This document shows, in pieces, positions 21,060 through 33,162 of a stretch of DNA of 64,000 nucleotides. The translations under genes and the position numbers were made by a program. The notes below the pieces were generated by a model. It was not told the DNA's origin, ran no database searches, and saw only the letters and a list, made by a program, of their open reading frames with translations. Origin of the DNA: Rutidosis leptorrhynchoides (lineage: Eukaryota > Streptophyta > Magnoliopsida > Asterales > Asteraceae); contig NC_092333.1 of assembly GCF_046630445.1 (NCBI RefSeq), forward strand, positions 105,323,501 to 105,387,500, in the 5' to 3' direction. The stretch's first letter is position 1, and each line of letters opens with the position of its first letter.

Positions 21060-24000
21060 ACACCCAGCCCTAGAGGTGGTGGCGGAGCCGGTATACCTCC
21101 ACCGTCACGATCTTCCGATGATGGTCCTATCAATCGTCATAGTGGAGGTTTCCGGCTGATGGACGGCGATGGTGGATTCCGTACGGTCGGTTTACGTGGT
21201 GCTAGGAATTATAATAATCCGTCTTCAGAGTTTTAGGTACCACTTTCAGGTCAAAAAAGGTTCAATCCTGATTATGACTTATGAGGTGCCTGTTTATGTA
21301 TATGTATATAGTGAGGTTTGATAGTGCCGGTTTTGAGAAAAGGAACTTTGATGGATATAATTTTTTTTTGAACGGCATGTTAGTTTTTCATCGCACGGTT
21401 AGTGGTTAGATCGCATCGCATCGCACGTTCCAGGAGGAAACCGCCACCATCCAAACGGGCAGGTGGGGAAAACCCCCTGGTGAGACTCGAACCCGGGTCT
21501 CCTCGAAAACCATGCAAGCATGGTTACCAATGAGGCAAAGCCCCATTGGCACTTTGATGGATATAATACTAATACAAATAATAGTTACCACAAAATATAT
21601 GTTGATGGAGGCAATTTTGATAAAAAGCAATCCTATGGGAGGTAGTTTTGCAAAGTTTTTTGTTGGTTCTGTACCGAAAACGGCAATGGAAGATGATGTA
21701 AATTTTATATGATTAAGTTTGTTAAGTTTTTGATTATGCTGATACGTTTATGTATGTTCTCAGATTCGGCCTCCTTTTGAAGAACGTGATAAGGTTGCTT
21801 TGATCAAAGACGAAAGAACAGGGCAGTAACAAGGTATGTGCAAGTACATGGATTATTTTGTTAAATTGATGTGTGTCAATATATTTTTTCAGGTCGTTTG
21901 AGAGGCTAAGGGAAGCAAATGTAAACATATGTTTCATCCTACTTAACAGTGCAAGTTTCTCTTGTTGAATTTCGTTTTTTAGAATCCTAGGTTCTTAGTG
22001 CTGAGACTTATAGAAGGTATTGTAACTGTACAGCAGATGACAATAGTGTTAAGTATGCTATTTGTATTGTGTGTGTAGTGGTAATGTTGTAACTTTAAGA
22101 CCATGAAGATTTGATTTATAAAGGTTTGTTAGTATGAATTAGCTATTATTTTTGAAATTTGATGGTATGGGTTGCTACTGTCATCTAGTTTGTGGTTGGA
22201 ATAGTATAGTTGCTACAGCGTATTAACTGTCTGTTGAACATACCGGCCATTTAGGTACAATGTGGATGAGTTAAATGATTTTTAGTACTCTCTTTGAGCT
22301 CAATAACAAAGTTCCATTCATTCATTGAGTTATGTCTAGATTCTCTATAATGGGTTCGCTGTCTTTGTGGTCAGTATCTTATTCTTCGTATGCTTGAGTT
22401 GATTATCGACGACTACAATATTGGGTGTATTTAATAGGCTGCAGATCAGTCCTCCAATAAAAGCTTTGGTTGTCTCTGTGTTTTTTTTACGTTCGACGTT
22501 ATACATGTTCATGGTTTAATATTTCGACGTTTTTGTCATTGTTCTGTAGTAATATATCTGTGAAATTGACCTTTTTTGTGTTGCAATTTATTGGAACATG
22601 TCCATCTGATTGCTTTGTGTATGCTGTAAATTTATATGTGTGGAAAATATGTATTCTACATACATGTGATATGTAGCTCATGTTTATTAAGTTTAGGTTT
22701 GTGATGTGGTTTAACTTTACAAAAATCAAAACTTGATTTTGGTTGTGGAAGAGTTATAGGGAGACCAATATTGCGCATCTATATTATGGTTGTCGAATGA
22801 ACTATTGCTGTCGATGATTTTGTTTGTGTTGGTGTATGGTTTTAATGACTGGAATTGAGCCCGTATGGATGGATTAAATTAATGTATATGCAATCACAAG
22901 ATATCTATTTTATTGATTTACATTTGGTTTTCTTGCGCGAAATGTAGTTGTTTAATAAATCATTGTGGTTGTGAGTAAATGCATATCGGAACCAAACAAG
23001 CTGACATTTGTTTTGTACCTTTGTTCTCTTATCGTAGTAGCAATAATATTGTGAGCCCATGGTTGTGAGTTTTAACTAGACGGTATAAACTTGCTCAGTC
23101 ACAACAGCTACATTCGATCTCTCAGGCCGCACCATCTGGTACTGTAAAACCGCCCTACCATGGTCAACTACAAGTACCCAACTCTGCTGGTCAAACTTCA
23201 TTCAGTCAAGGATTCCCGTTGCAGCCCATGCATGGTTACAATGGGATGTTACCACTCCCGCCGACGCAACCCTAACCCCTGGCTCAAGCTGATACGACAA
23301 ATCAATATCAGATGCCAGGCCAGCAGCAAATGATACAGCCTGTCCACCAAACACCTTCTCCAACGACCCAAACGTTGTCTCAGTGAAAGGAAATTATACA
23401 GGCAAGCTACCAATCAACGCAGCAGGCGTTCTCCCAGCTCCACTAGCAAATGCAGCTTATGCAACCGTCCAATCCCAATATGACACATCTCCTGATATAT
23501 ATATGTACTATTACAACAGTACTACTGGTGAAAGCAAAATAAATCTAAATCTTATTACTAATTTCTGTGTGTATTTTATTGTATTTTCTTTTATTTTTTG
23601 GTTGATCTTAAAGTTGGAAGAATATATTTGTTTATGAATACAGTGGGAGAAACCAGAGGAGTTGGCTATATTTGAACAACAGAAGCCTCAAGAACAACAG
23701 CAACAAAAGCAACAACCACAAGCTCCTTCAATACAACAGCCCCATGGTCAATCCACCAATCAAAATCTGCCAAATCAGCAAACTCAGATCCCTAACTCCA
23801 GTTTCAACCACAGATGCAAGGACAGGGGCGGAACCCTCAACAGTTGCAGCATGCCACTCAGCCTTCAGCGGTACACTTCTATTACTGTACATTGTGTTAT
23901 ATTTTCCCCACCAAGAAGATGTCTTTGTTATTATGTTAGTCTATCTCGAAAATAATATAATGCACACTACTTCAAAGGATTAATTACCGAACCATCTATC

Positions 24001-24560
24001 TATATTACCCTTACACTTCTCTGCAGAAGTAATTTTGGAAAGTGAGGGTACAATAGACATTTGACAGTCAAAAAGTGAAATAATGACAAAAATTTTTTTT
24101 TTTTTTTTTTGGCAATGTCTTGTGGACAGTTATTATTAGTTTGAGTAGCACACTTGATTTTTATGTAAATTTATGTATGGACCAACATCAACTTATTATT
24201 CTTTTGGGGCTTATAATTACTGTTTTGTTGATATATCTTAGCATTCGTTTATTTTTGCTCCAGTATCAAGCTACGGATGTTGCTGGTCACCAAAATATGT
24301 AGGTAATGGTATATTGTATATCCAATGTATGAAGGAGTTTTTTTTTTTTTTTTTCCTCCTTTTTTTGGTGAGACATAATGATACCTTCAGATTTTTTTTT
24401 TTTAATATATATTTTTATATTTATAGTATGCCTACTTTACTGCTTAATCTGATTGCTGTCTGGTGTATCTGCATTACAGGGATATGGCTATGCACAAAAG
24501 CCGGTGGCTAGAGCTAGTGGATCTATGAATGAGCCTGCACTGATTCAGTTACAAGGAAGG
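21060..24560 (+). pseudogene. FCA: FCA-like pseudogene (flowering-time RNA-binding protein), introns retained
   Basis: FCA is a nuclear RNA-binding protein with two RRMs and a WW domain that controls 3' processing and flowering. Pieces seen in order: Gly-rich N-terminus (PSPRGGGGAGIPPPSRSSDD, from 21060; PLSGQKRFNPDYD near 21240-21280); start of RRM1 (KFFVGSVPKTAMEDD, 21650-21700); next RRM1 exon 21764-21833 (VALIKDERTGQ); Gln/Pro-rich exon 23099-23538 ending YYYNSTTGESK; WW exon 23644-23870 (WEKPEELAIFEQQ); last piece from 24480 (GYGYAQKPVARASGS). Acceptor and donor sites survive at most borders, so this is a DNA-level duplicate, not a retrocopy. It is broken: a TAG near 21234, TAA in place of a Gln codon near 21826, several stops and frame changes in 23099-23538, a SINE in exon 1, and the rest of RRM1 and all of RRM2 absent (21834-23098 is intron-like). 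The intact parent gene is not in the window. Confidence 0.85.
21361..21550 (-). mobile_element. tRNA-derived SINE with poly(A) tail and perfect target duplication
   Basis: On the minus strand the element starts GCCAATGGGGCTTTGCC, has an A-box-like CCTCATTGGTAACC and a B box GGGTTCGAGTCTC, and ends TTCAAAAAAAAA. The 16-bp direct repeat ACTTTGATGGATATAA flanks it at 21345-21360 and 21551-21566. At 190 bp it fits plant SINEs transcribed by RNA polymerase III. It interrupts the codons for NFDGYN in the FCA-like exon. Confidence 0.9.
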
Positions 24561-24658
24561 TTGAAAATGACGCGAGCCGGGGTCGAGACGGACAGGACCT
24601 TAAAACGTAGAGAAGGGGGTCGAGATGGACGTTGACTATATATATATATAGGGAGAGC
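24561..24658. repeat. GTCGAGACGG-type repeat arm
   Basis: Contains GGGGTCGAGACGGAC and GGGGGTCGAGATGGAC. A third related copy, GGGGTCGAGACGGGC, lies at 25397-25411 beyond the MITE. These look like the two arms of one older repeat split by the MITE. Confidence 0.4.
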
Positions 24659-25144
24659 CGGAGAGGATCCAGTGAGAACTTTTTTAGTGTGAGAACTCTA
24701 GGAATTTCAAAAACACTCCAAACACACTGAAATTCGAGTAAAATAGGTGCACAGGCGAGCAAAAAAAAAGAAATTCGAGCAAAAATCAAAAACACGGACG
24801 AACAAAAAATTCATAGTCGAGCAAAATATATATATATTTTTTTGTTCGAATTTCAAAATGTAGAACACATTTTCGTTCGAATATCAGCATTTTTATTCGA
24901 CTACCCGTGTGTTTTACATTTCTTTGTTCGACTATCAAAACTGTAGAACACAAAATTGTTCGCCAGTCTTTTTTTTGTTCGAATATCACTTTTTTGTTCG
25001 CCCCTGTCCCATTTTTTGCTCGAATTGCTCTTTTTTTCTTCCGTGTCCCATTTTTTCTCGAATTTCCCTTTTTTGCTCGAATTTCAATGTATTTTTGAGT
25101 TCTCAGGGTTCTCACACAAAAAAGTTCTCATTTGATCCCTCTAC
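24659..25144. mobile_element. MITE with ~40-bp terminal inverted repeats
   Basis: The left end AGAGGATCCAGTGAGAAC, followed by TTTTTTAGTGTGAGAACTCT, is mirrored at the right end by AGAGGGATCAAATGAGAAC and TTTTTTGTGTGAGAACCCT when read on the minus strand. The interior has no protein frame and is filled with TTTTTGTTCGA and TTCGAATTTC motifs in both orientations. It is a non-autonomous DNA element, about 486 bp. The superfamily is not certain because the target duplication falls in low-complexity sequence. Confidence 0.75.
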
Positions 25145-26387
25145 CACACACACACACACACACACACAAACACATATTTTAAAGCCAAAAAACCTTCGTT
25201 GACAAGTTAGTACCTATAATCGCTATTATCGTTAATATAATACAAAAAAGTAACACTAAACTACGTCAATTTTGATCGATTGGATCGACTTTTGACCGAT
25301 TTTAATCAAATTTTTGACTTTTGACTGGCGTTGATCCGACATTTCTCGCATTTGATATGACTTTTGACCGTTGACCGACTTTTTGGAAGACGTGACGGGG
25401 TCGAGACGGGCTAGTCACCTAAATACCGCAACGACGTTAACATAGTCAGCATTGGTTACAACAATGTAACATAGTAGACCTATTCATTTTCACTTGATCT
25501 TTAATTTTCTTACTTCAATAACGAAAACTCATATACAATCGAAAAGATATTTGAAAAAAAAAAAGGCTTCAACCAAGAATACAATAAGAAAATGAAGACG
25601 CTTGTACTTAGAAAGCAACGAAACGACAATGATTATTTATAACCGAGCTTCTCCGTATCAATAACTAAACCTCAAACCAACTATCAAACCAAGTGCTACA
25701 ACTGAAACAAAACATGACATACCCTAAACAAATAAGAACACGCTCTACCGAAACAATAAAACAACAAACATAAAACTACCTCAGGACCTCGATCCGCTTT
25801 TTTCATGATCCGCTTTTTTCATTTTGACGTTAACTTTCTCGCGCATTGAATTTCTTTTCCGGACCGATTATCAACGGTTGGTCAAGACATTCGAGGTACT
25901 ATCACCAACCAAAATTCCCGTTGAAGGAGCAACCATTCCACAAACCACAATACTTTGAAAAAAACCTTTACACCTAGCTCGATCACCACATCCGAAAAGC
26001 TACCTACACGTCTGCCGCCATGATCTTCATTGAACAAGTTTTGAACCGCGTCACTGTAGTAGATATCATCCTCATTCTCTTGAAGCCTAAAAGAACATGA
26101 AGCATCCTTGCTGTTCTCTTTTCCGTAGTCGATATCATCCTCGCTTGATCTTTAATGATCCTTGATAAATTGTAGTATTTGATGTATTATGGGATACACA
26201 CCAAATAGTGGTCAAAGAACAACTTAAACCAATATTCTCATTTGAATTTTGAGCTTCCTTACCTTATATCGAGAGGCTTGAACCATGGACGAAGAATCCC
26301 TTAATCGTCTAGCTATTTTTGAATCATTAGATTGACGATAAAGGAAATTGTAAAGTGAAATTTGATTTGCAATAATATTGAAATTGG
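25145..26387. other. Intergenic sequence without a recognised gene
   Basis: It begins with a (CA)n run at 25145-25168, then a TTGAC-rich stretch (25265-25385) with many TTGACC/TTGACT motifs. A short tandem of ATCCGCTTTTTTC occurs at 25794-25822. On the minus strand 26080-25880 can be read as DDIYYSDAVQNLFNED with further text, but the frame is short and matches nothing I recognise. Nothing else is supported. Confidence 0.5.
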
Positions 26388-26395
26388 CTTTAAAG

Positions 26396-27286
26396 TAGGA
26401 GTGTTCATCAGTTCGGTTTAATCGGTTCGGTTTGTATAGTTTTTCAACTTCTAAAAATCAAAACCAAAAATCGAACCGAAAACCGAATTTGAATTCGGTT
26501 CGAATTCGGTTTGATTTTGACTTTTCAATTCGCTTTTCAGTTCGGTTTCGGTTAAAACCATGTATCAAACAAAATTTAAATTTCATTAAAACACCATTCA
26601 ACACACAAAGTTATATGTATGATTATATGATACATAATACATAAATAAAATCATTATTAAGTGTTACTTATTAACTAAATTTAAGTTCACATATCATGAA
26701 AATATCAATGTATGTGAATTTTAAACTCCAAACAAAAGCTTTATATTTTGCTATAGCGTTACAGCTAAATGTTATATTCAAAACACTAAATTCAGAACTA
26801 TGGTAGTTTAATTGTGGCGTTACTGACGTCTAAGTTATCTACAACATAAAACAATGACGTACCATTAATTTATCAAGAATTAGATGATTTATTAATATTT
26901 ACAACTTAATTGTGACGTTTACTGCTTCGTTTATTAAGAAAAAGAGTATAATAATTTTAATAACATAATTATAATGTGATCTACTAAATCGTCATATGAG
27001 TGAGAATTTATTTAGATGATTGAATAATAAAATATAATGATATTAAAACATAAATAACAAATTAAATATATTAAGAGTATTGACTTTTTGGTTTTGAATT
27101 CGGTTTCCGGTTTAATCGAATTCAGAATCTTCAAAATCGAAAACCGAACTGAAAACCGAATTCAAATTCGATTTCAGTTTTTTACTCGATCAGAAAACCG
27201 TTTTTCAAATTCGGTTTATTTTTTTCCGGTTTGGCTTCGATTTGATTTCGAATTATACGGTTTTAAACCAAATATTGACTACCCTG
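26396..27286. mobile_element. Non-autonomous hAT-type element
   Basis: The ends are TAGGAGTGTTCATCAG at left and, on the other strand, CAGGGTAGTCAATATT at right. The element is flanked by the 8-bp repeat CTTTAAAG (26388-26395 and 27287-27294), the duplication length of hAT elements. Both sub-terminal regions are dense in CGGTTTTCGGTT/AACCGAAAACCG motifs, a known feature of such plant elements. It is 891 bp with an AT-rich core and no transposase. The duplication is itself palindromic, which weakens it slightly as evidence. Confidence 0.8.
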
Positions 27287-27294
27287 CTTTAAAG

Positions 27295-28104
27295 CCCAAT
27301 AATCCCTGAACCAAAAACACCCTAGAACTGAATTGAGTTTTGTTATACAATACAATATGTAGCTCGTCAGGTCATGTAGCATTTTCCATTCGTAACCCCG
27401 GCCCATATAATTGTATTTGTTTAAATAACATATGCCAAAAGAACAGTCTAGAATATATAATATATATCTAATTGGATGCTTTAGAAAAATAGTTTTATAA
27501 ATTATGTTGTTAAAAAGAACACATGTAACGTCGGTGGAATAAAATTTTAATTCCGAAGTTATGTCTTAAAATTAATGTTCCATGCATATGATCAATTATC
27601 CAGAGTCAAATGAATATGGATGGTAATTTAATCATTGAATAAGGTATTTTTGTATTATCATTACTTCTTAATGTTGTAGAGCATTATTTGTTTGTGATTT
27701 TTTTTATTTATAAAAGTTGTTAATTGCCTGTAATTTTAAGTGGAACTTCTGTGAAATTGGAATGAAAATATGTTCTTAAAAACCTTACAAAAGTATCTTG
27801 GTTCTGGAAGGCATATAAAAAAGATCAAACTTTTGACATAAGTGTTAAATGGAGAATTAGGATCCATATGTTTAGTCACTATTTTATTTTACTTTATTAG
27901 TTATTAAAAATTAAATCCGTTTTGGTTTAATGCAAAATAACAACTAAAAGCAACACATTGTTACGATATTAGCAACACGATATAATAATGTACAAGTTAG
28001 GGGGGGGAACATGATAAGCTTTACCATGTTACGATCATTAGCAACACGAAATTTAGTTCTCAACTTGCAACAATATTCAACTCGATCCTTAGAAAGTTAG
28101 AATA

Positions 28105-28105
<1 letters not shown>
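27295..28105. other. Intergenic AT-rich sequence
   Basis: No credible gene or RNA is seen. It contains a short G run at 27999-28006 and nothing else recognised. Confidence 0.5.

Positions 28106-28192
<87 letters not shown>
28106..28192. repeat. (AT)n microsatellite
   Basis: Uninterrupted alternating TA for about 87 bp. Length is likely variable between individuals and prone to assembly error. Confidence 0.95.
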
Positions 28193-28195
<3 letters not shown>

Positions 28196-29141
28196 GTTAT
28201 GATTTAACCATGTACATTATAGGTATGATTCCATTGAGTACGATTTACTAAATACTATGTTCGAATAATAATAAATTTTAGGGCAAATGGCTCGAAAGGT
28301 AAGATATGTTACCCAATTTGACAATCAAGATAACATCCAATTTGCCTAAGCCTAAAAAGGACTTCAAAGTTATTTTTGCCTAAGAAAAGGATTACGTATT
28401 CAAAAATTTTAAAATTGAGGTGATCTTCGTCAAATCAATTATTAACGATCGTTAGCTAAAAATACACGCTTGATCCCTTAGTTTATTAAGATTTCATCCA
28501 TAATCCTTTTCAACATCTTTATTAATATCTTTATTACCACCGCCGCCGACACCGTCTTCATCAAGAAAGTTCAGAAGTCAAATCGTCCGAATATGATTAA
28601 TATTTGCATCTTGTCCATCGTTCGACCTTGCTGCTACAATTCACAATTTCATCATCAAAACCCATAACTTGTTGCTATGGTTCACAGTTTCATCATCAAC
28701 ATCAAGCTCAATTACAAAATTCTCAATCATAATCATCTTCACAAGTTGAATCTACAATTTATTTTGTGATTCAATATCCTAAGTGCTCAAATTTTGTGAT
28801 TCAATATCCTAAGTGCTCTTATATCACTTGTGAATCATCAAAAGAAATGGATCAAAATTGCAGTTTATCATCTTCGTGTGCATCTTCTAGTTGAACAACA
28901 TAATCGTATAGGTTCCCGAAATGATTTTGGCAATTACCGATTAGCGCGAGTTTATATTTGTGTTCCTTATCATAATCAGAAACTTCGATGATCATCAAAC
29001 ACAATTAACAGTTTCAGATTCATCGATTTCCAAACCGAGTTCATTATTGACCGAAAACGTTCATCTTTTTGGTCTTCGGTTTGATCTAGAAAATTATAAC
29101 CAAAAGTAAAATCGCAGAAGTGATTCAAAACACTCCGTGAT

Positions 29142-30711
29142 TGATGTGTGTTGCACAATACACCAATTACTCTTAAATTTATAACAAGATTCAAACACTA
29201 CATATAAGTACACACAACTAACGAGCAACTAGGTCCCAATCATTATAGCACTTTTCATGTAAGCATTCAATTCAAGTTCGTCCCAAGAGAGTGGGTCAAT
29301 CGGATAATGATACTAATAATCGTCCTAGTTTTATTGAGGGTTTTGATTGATTTTGACTAACAACTAAGACTTGCAACAATAAGCAAATAACTAAATATCG
29401 AAATATAAATCAAGTAACTAAGTAGTGTCTACTTATCTAATCCACCCTTATGCTTGGATTGCCTCGTTTTATCCCAATTGCTATCGCATTCGTTGTTGAA
29501 CTATTAGATGTTTAGCATCACTACTAAACCTTAATCAAGCTACACTTTACAAACTCACATAAGCATTGAATTACAAGATCAAGTTGAACCATGAGTAGTC
29601 ATTGAGATTATGCTTAGATTAAAATCACTTAAAATCCCTTAGTAATCAAAATCACTTAAGAAAAGTAAGCACCACTAGTTTTGACTAAGAACACTTTGAA
29701 AACCAATACAATTAGAGGACATAATCACTTATAATCCTTTCCTTGATTGTCTAGATCATGCAAACATGTTGAAGTATAAATTGCATCTCATTAGAAATCA
29801 CTTAGTAATGATCAACAACTCATATAATCAAAGTTAGGTTCAAAACAATAATTAGCAATGGATCTATAGCTAACTTAACAACAATTACTCAAGTATTTCA
29901 TTCAAACAACAATTATAAATTGATTTGAGGTAAATCCTCACATTAGAGTTTCATAGATAAGCAAACACAATCATATTAGCCAAGCATGACTAAGATTACA
30001 CTAATCAAAGACAAATTATCACAAATAAGCTTCATGTTCAACAATTACAAGTATTCAAATGAAAAATAATGAAGATAAAGGTGGAGATTACAACCCAAAT
30101 GAAGAAATAATGAAGAGTTAACATTAAAATTGCTTGAGCTTGAGCTTAATCCACCAAATTAGCCTTAATCTTCCACTAGATGATGAAATTAGGGTTTTTA
30201 GGGTAATATTCGAGGTAAAAACTGCAGCTCTCTCAAAAACCAAATCCCAATTTCTATTTATAGCTTTGACAAAAATTCTACACAAAACTGCGATGATGCG
30301 GCGCATTAGCTTGGAAATGCGCCGCATATGGTATCCGATGAAGTGATGCGCCGCATTTGTATAACCGAATGCGCCGCATATGTATAACCGAATGCGCCGC
30401 ATATGTATGATGATGCGCTGCATTTTATGCCTTTAAATATTCTGGTGCTGAAGGGGCCAAATTTACACTAGAGATGCGCCGCATTGGCCATTTTGGTGCG
30501 CCGTATTTGCTGAAAATATGCATTTTCTTGGATTTTGCCATTTTGGTTCACTTTTTGGTCAAACTTGGTCAATTTTACACCAAGGAGTGATATTTAGCCA
30601 TGAACCATCAGTTTGCTCACATAAACCCCTTCCAAGCACAATAATCCGCTAAAAACGAGTGAAACGAGGGAGATATTGCAAGGTAAAACATGTGTAATTC
30701 GAGCAATATCA
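29142..30711 (-). repeat. Athila solo LTR inside MULE-like element A
   Basis: On the minus strand it starts TGATATTGCTCGAATTACAC and ends CACACATCA, closely like the element 2 LTR. The direct repeat GTGAT flanks it exactly (29137-29141 and 30712-30716). Length is 1570 bp with no internal region, so it is a solo LTR left by recombination between LTRs of a former element. Confidence 0.9.
30254..30513 (-). promoter_or_regulatory. LTR promoter with ATGCGCCGCAT array
   Basis: Seven or eight copies or variants of ATGCGCCGCAT (ATGCG/CGCAT around one base) lie at 30294-30513. In LTR orientation a clear TATA box (CTATAAATAG, 30254-30263) follows about 31 bp after the last copy. The layout matches the palindrome arrays in the LTRs at 6289-6370 and 18167-18424, but with a different motif. 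Confidence 0.7.
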
Positions 30712-31271
30712 GTGATGTTTTCTGAAAAATTTCAAAACCTAACTTAATGATTTGAGCACGAATTTCTGAGTAAAAAGTCAACCGAATTGTTCATCATCAA
30801 ATTTAATATCTATGTTGTGATTCAGGTTATGATAATGTTTGTCGAGCATTCCATATGTATTTTTCTTCGCTTTTCATCGAGGAATCATGAGCTAAAACCT
30901 TCTAAATAGTGAGTTCAATGTTTTAGTTCATATGAAGATGAACACCACTGTTTATCAATGATTCTTCAAAGTTGATGAGATTCTGGATTTGTATACCTTA
31001 CAAATATGTTAATCGCTATATTTGATGCACTTTTCACTTGATTTGGAGTTCTAATTTTGCATAGATGGTTGTGGTGGTGGGAATGAAGATCGTTAATAAA
31101 TTTAACGAAGATTACTTCAATTATAAAATTTTTGAATACGTAATCATTTTCTTGAATAAAAATAAAATCGAAATCCTTTTTAGGCTTAAACAACTTAAGG
31201 GTTACCTTAATTATTAATTATCAAATTGAGTAATGTAGGTTATCTTTTCGGATCAATTATCCAAAATTTTA

Positions 31272-33157
31272 CTATTACATAATGTCAATCAAATTCCTAA
31301 TGATTGAGATAGGTCACTTATGATTCAATCGAAAATGGTCACATATTTCTTACACATCTGATTTACATGAATCTATCTATTAATTCTAATATTCGTCGTC
31401 ATGACCCGATAGCAGATGATAATAGACTCAGTAAATTATAGGAGTATGAATCATCCGCATGGTTTACATACATTAATTAATGCGTTATCAATTTCAAAAA
31501 GAAAATTTATCTCGTAAATTATGTCTATAACGAACAAACTTTCTTTTATGCATGATCAAACATTTTTCCCTATATGTTGTAATGAACAAAATAAAAAATG
31601 AAAATGCCCTTTAAGTAATAAAAAAAAAAATAGCGTGAACCGTAAAAAATTGGGTTATCATTAATGATATAAAGTACGTATAATTTAGCAAAATACCACT
31701 CTTACCCAAAATATATAGCTAAACATACATTTTAACTTTTTAAGTAAAATTATTTTCGATGTAGATGCCAAAAATAATAATTACTTCTTACTAAAAAAAA
31801 AACTTTATATACGCACATTTTCTCGTACGAGAACTATAATATTACTGGAATACATAGCTGGAAGGCTGAAATTAAAGAACAATAATATTCTTAGCATACG
31901 ATACTAATTAAAATGGAATAATAATAACTTATTGTAAAATCAATTTTTTTTGCCTTGTATGATTTAATTTTGAGGCCCAATCATCTCAAAAGTAGAGGAA
32001 TATTCATTTTAATTGTTGCATGAAAGAAGAAAGTTATCAGAAGATTTGTGGTCTTTTCATGCTTTATAACTTTTGATTTTGATGGCCAATCTTTCTTCAT
32101 ACAAGATCTTGCTTCTAAAGACAAATTTTCAAAAAGAAAACAAAAATGTTGCATTTATACTTTTCAGGGAAAAACTATTTTTTCTTACAAGATATCATCT
32201 ATCTATCAAATTTTTAATAACTACTCCGTAAATAAACATTAAATAAAATCTACTAAAAACTGTGTATTAAAAAGTATACAATGTAAGTTTCATGCACAAT
32301 TATATTTTTTCTATCAAAAATTATGGTAAATATATCACCCGCTAGTCTTGCATCATATCCTAATTATAGATAAAAAAAAAAATGAAGTGTTAAATTATGG
32401 CTGACATATTTTTGCTTATATATCAAGTACACTCTAATGATGAGTGTTGCATTGTTATTATTATTTGAGTGTTTCCTTTTTAATATTCTTGCTTCTCCCG
32501 CTATTCTACTTTTCGAATTCGACAAAGAATTTATATATATTCTAACTCTTTTCGCGTGTATTATACGTGTCAAAATTTATAATATCTAATCTTTTATATT
32601 TCGAATCATTAGAAGTTGATTGATTGTATTGTAAAGCATGAATTAATCTATATAGGAGAGACCTAACATTGTTACTTTTATATTCTTGCTTCGATTTGAA
32701 ATTTTAGAACTATATTATTTATTTGTGTTTTTATTTTCATTATTTCTTTGACGCGATTGTAATCGGGTTTTTAATCAGTGGATCATTGTTGAACGGAGGG
32801 CCAATAATATTAATGTAGGAGCCCATTAAATAAAATAACATAAAATGAGGATAAGTGAATGGATATAAATGTGCACGGAGTGTATGATGATGGTATTCGA
32901 AGATATGAACAAGCAGATTATGTGGGGACTAGTTAATGTGTTGTGCATAATCATTGATATAGCTTATGATATGTTTAAGGATGGGTATAAAGTTGCAACG
33001 GTACAATTGCCCCCTACTTCTTTGTGAAAAATTGATTAGTATTCATCTTTATACAATTTTCACTTGCATGTACAAGCAAACAAATCTATATATCATAACA
33101 CTAATAAACAAGCCTTCTGTCATCTAACAATACTAGGTGAACTAATTATATATCAAC
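31272..33157. other. Intergenic AT-rich sequence
   Basis: About 1.9 kb of AT-rich DNA with no credible gene. An ACTCCGTA fragment at 32222-32229 is a short scrap of a kind also seen at 57570 and 58325. Nothing else is recognised. Confidence 0.5.
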
Positions 33158-33162
33158 ACCTA

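Larger units (their letters stand above)
28281..31262. mobile_element. MULE-like non-autonomous element A with long inverted ends
   Basis: The first ~190 bp (GGGCAAATGGCTCGAAAGGT, then AAGCCTAAAAAGGA, ATTACGTATTCAAAAATTTT, CTTCGTCAAAT, TTAACGATCG) recur inverted at the right end (about 31075-31262). Flanks TAAATTTTA and AAAATTTTA match at 8 of 9 positions, fitting the 9-bp duplication of Mutator-like elements. It is about 1.4 kb without the inserted solo LTR. The interior shows no transposase, only simple coding-like CCACCGCCGCCGACACC. A sister copy spans 41751-58059. Confidence 0.75.

Noticed and set aside
21440-21550. Free tRNA gene on the minus strand
   Set aside because: A and B boxes are present but there is no cloverleaf end; the A tail and target duplication show a SINE.
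24907-25202. Phe/Ser/Cys-rich proteins around 24900-25200
   Set aside because: They are translations of the TTTTTGTTCGA motifs of the MITE in several frames.
25850-26160. Host gene fragment on the minus strand (DDIYYSDAVQNLFNED region)
   Set aside because: The frame is short, with no recognised domain and no splice context.
30294-30513. CRISPR-like array of ATGCGCCGCAT repeats
   Set aside because: Repeats are only 11 bp, spacing is irregular, the genome is a plant, and the array lies in an LTR promoter.
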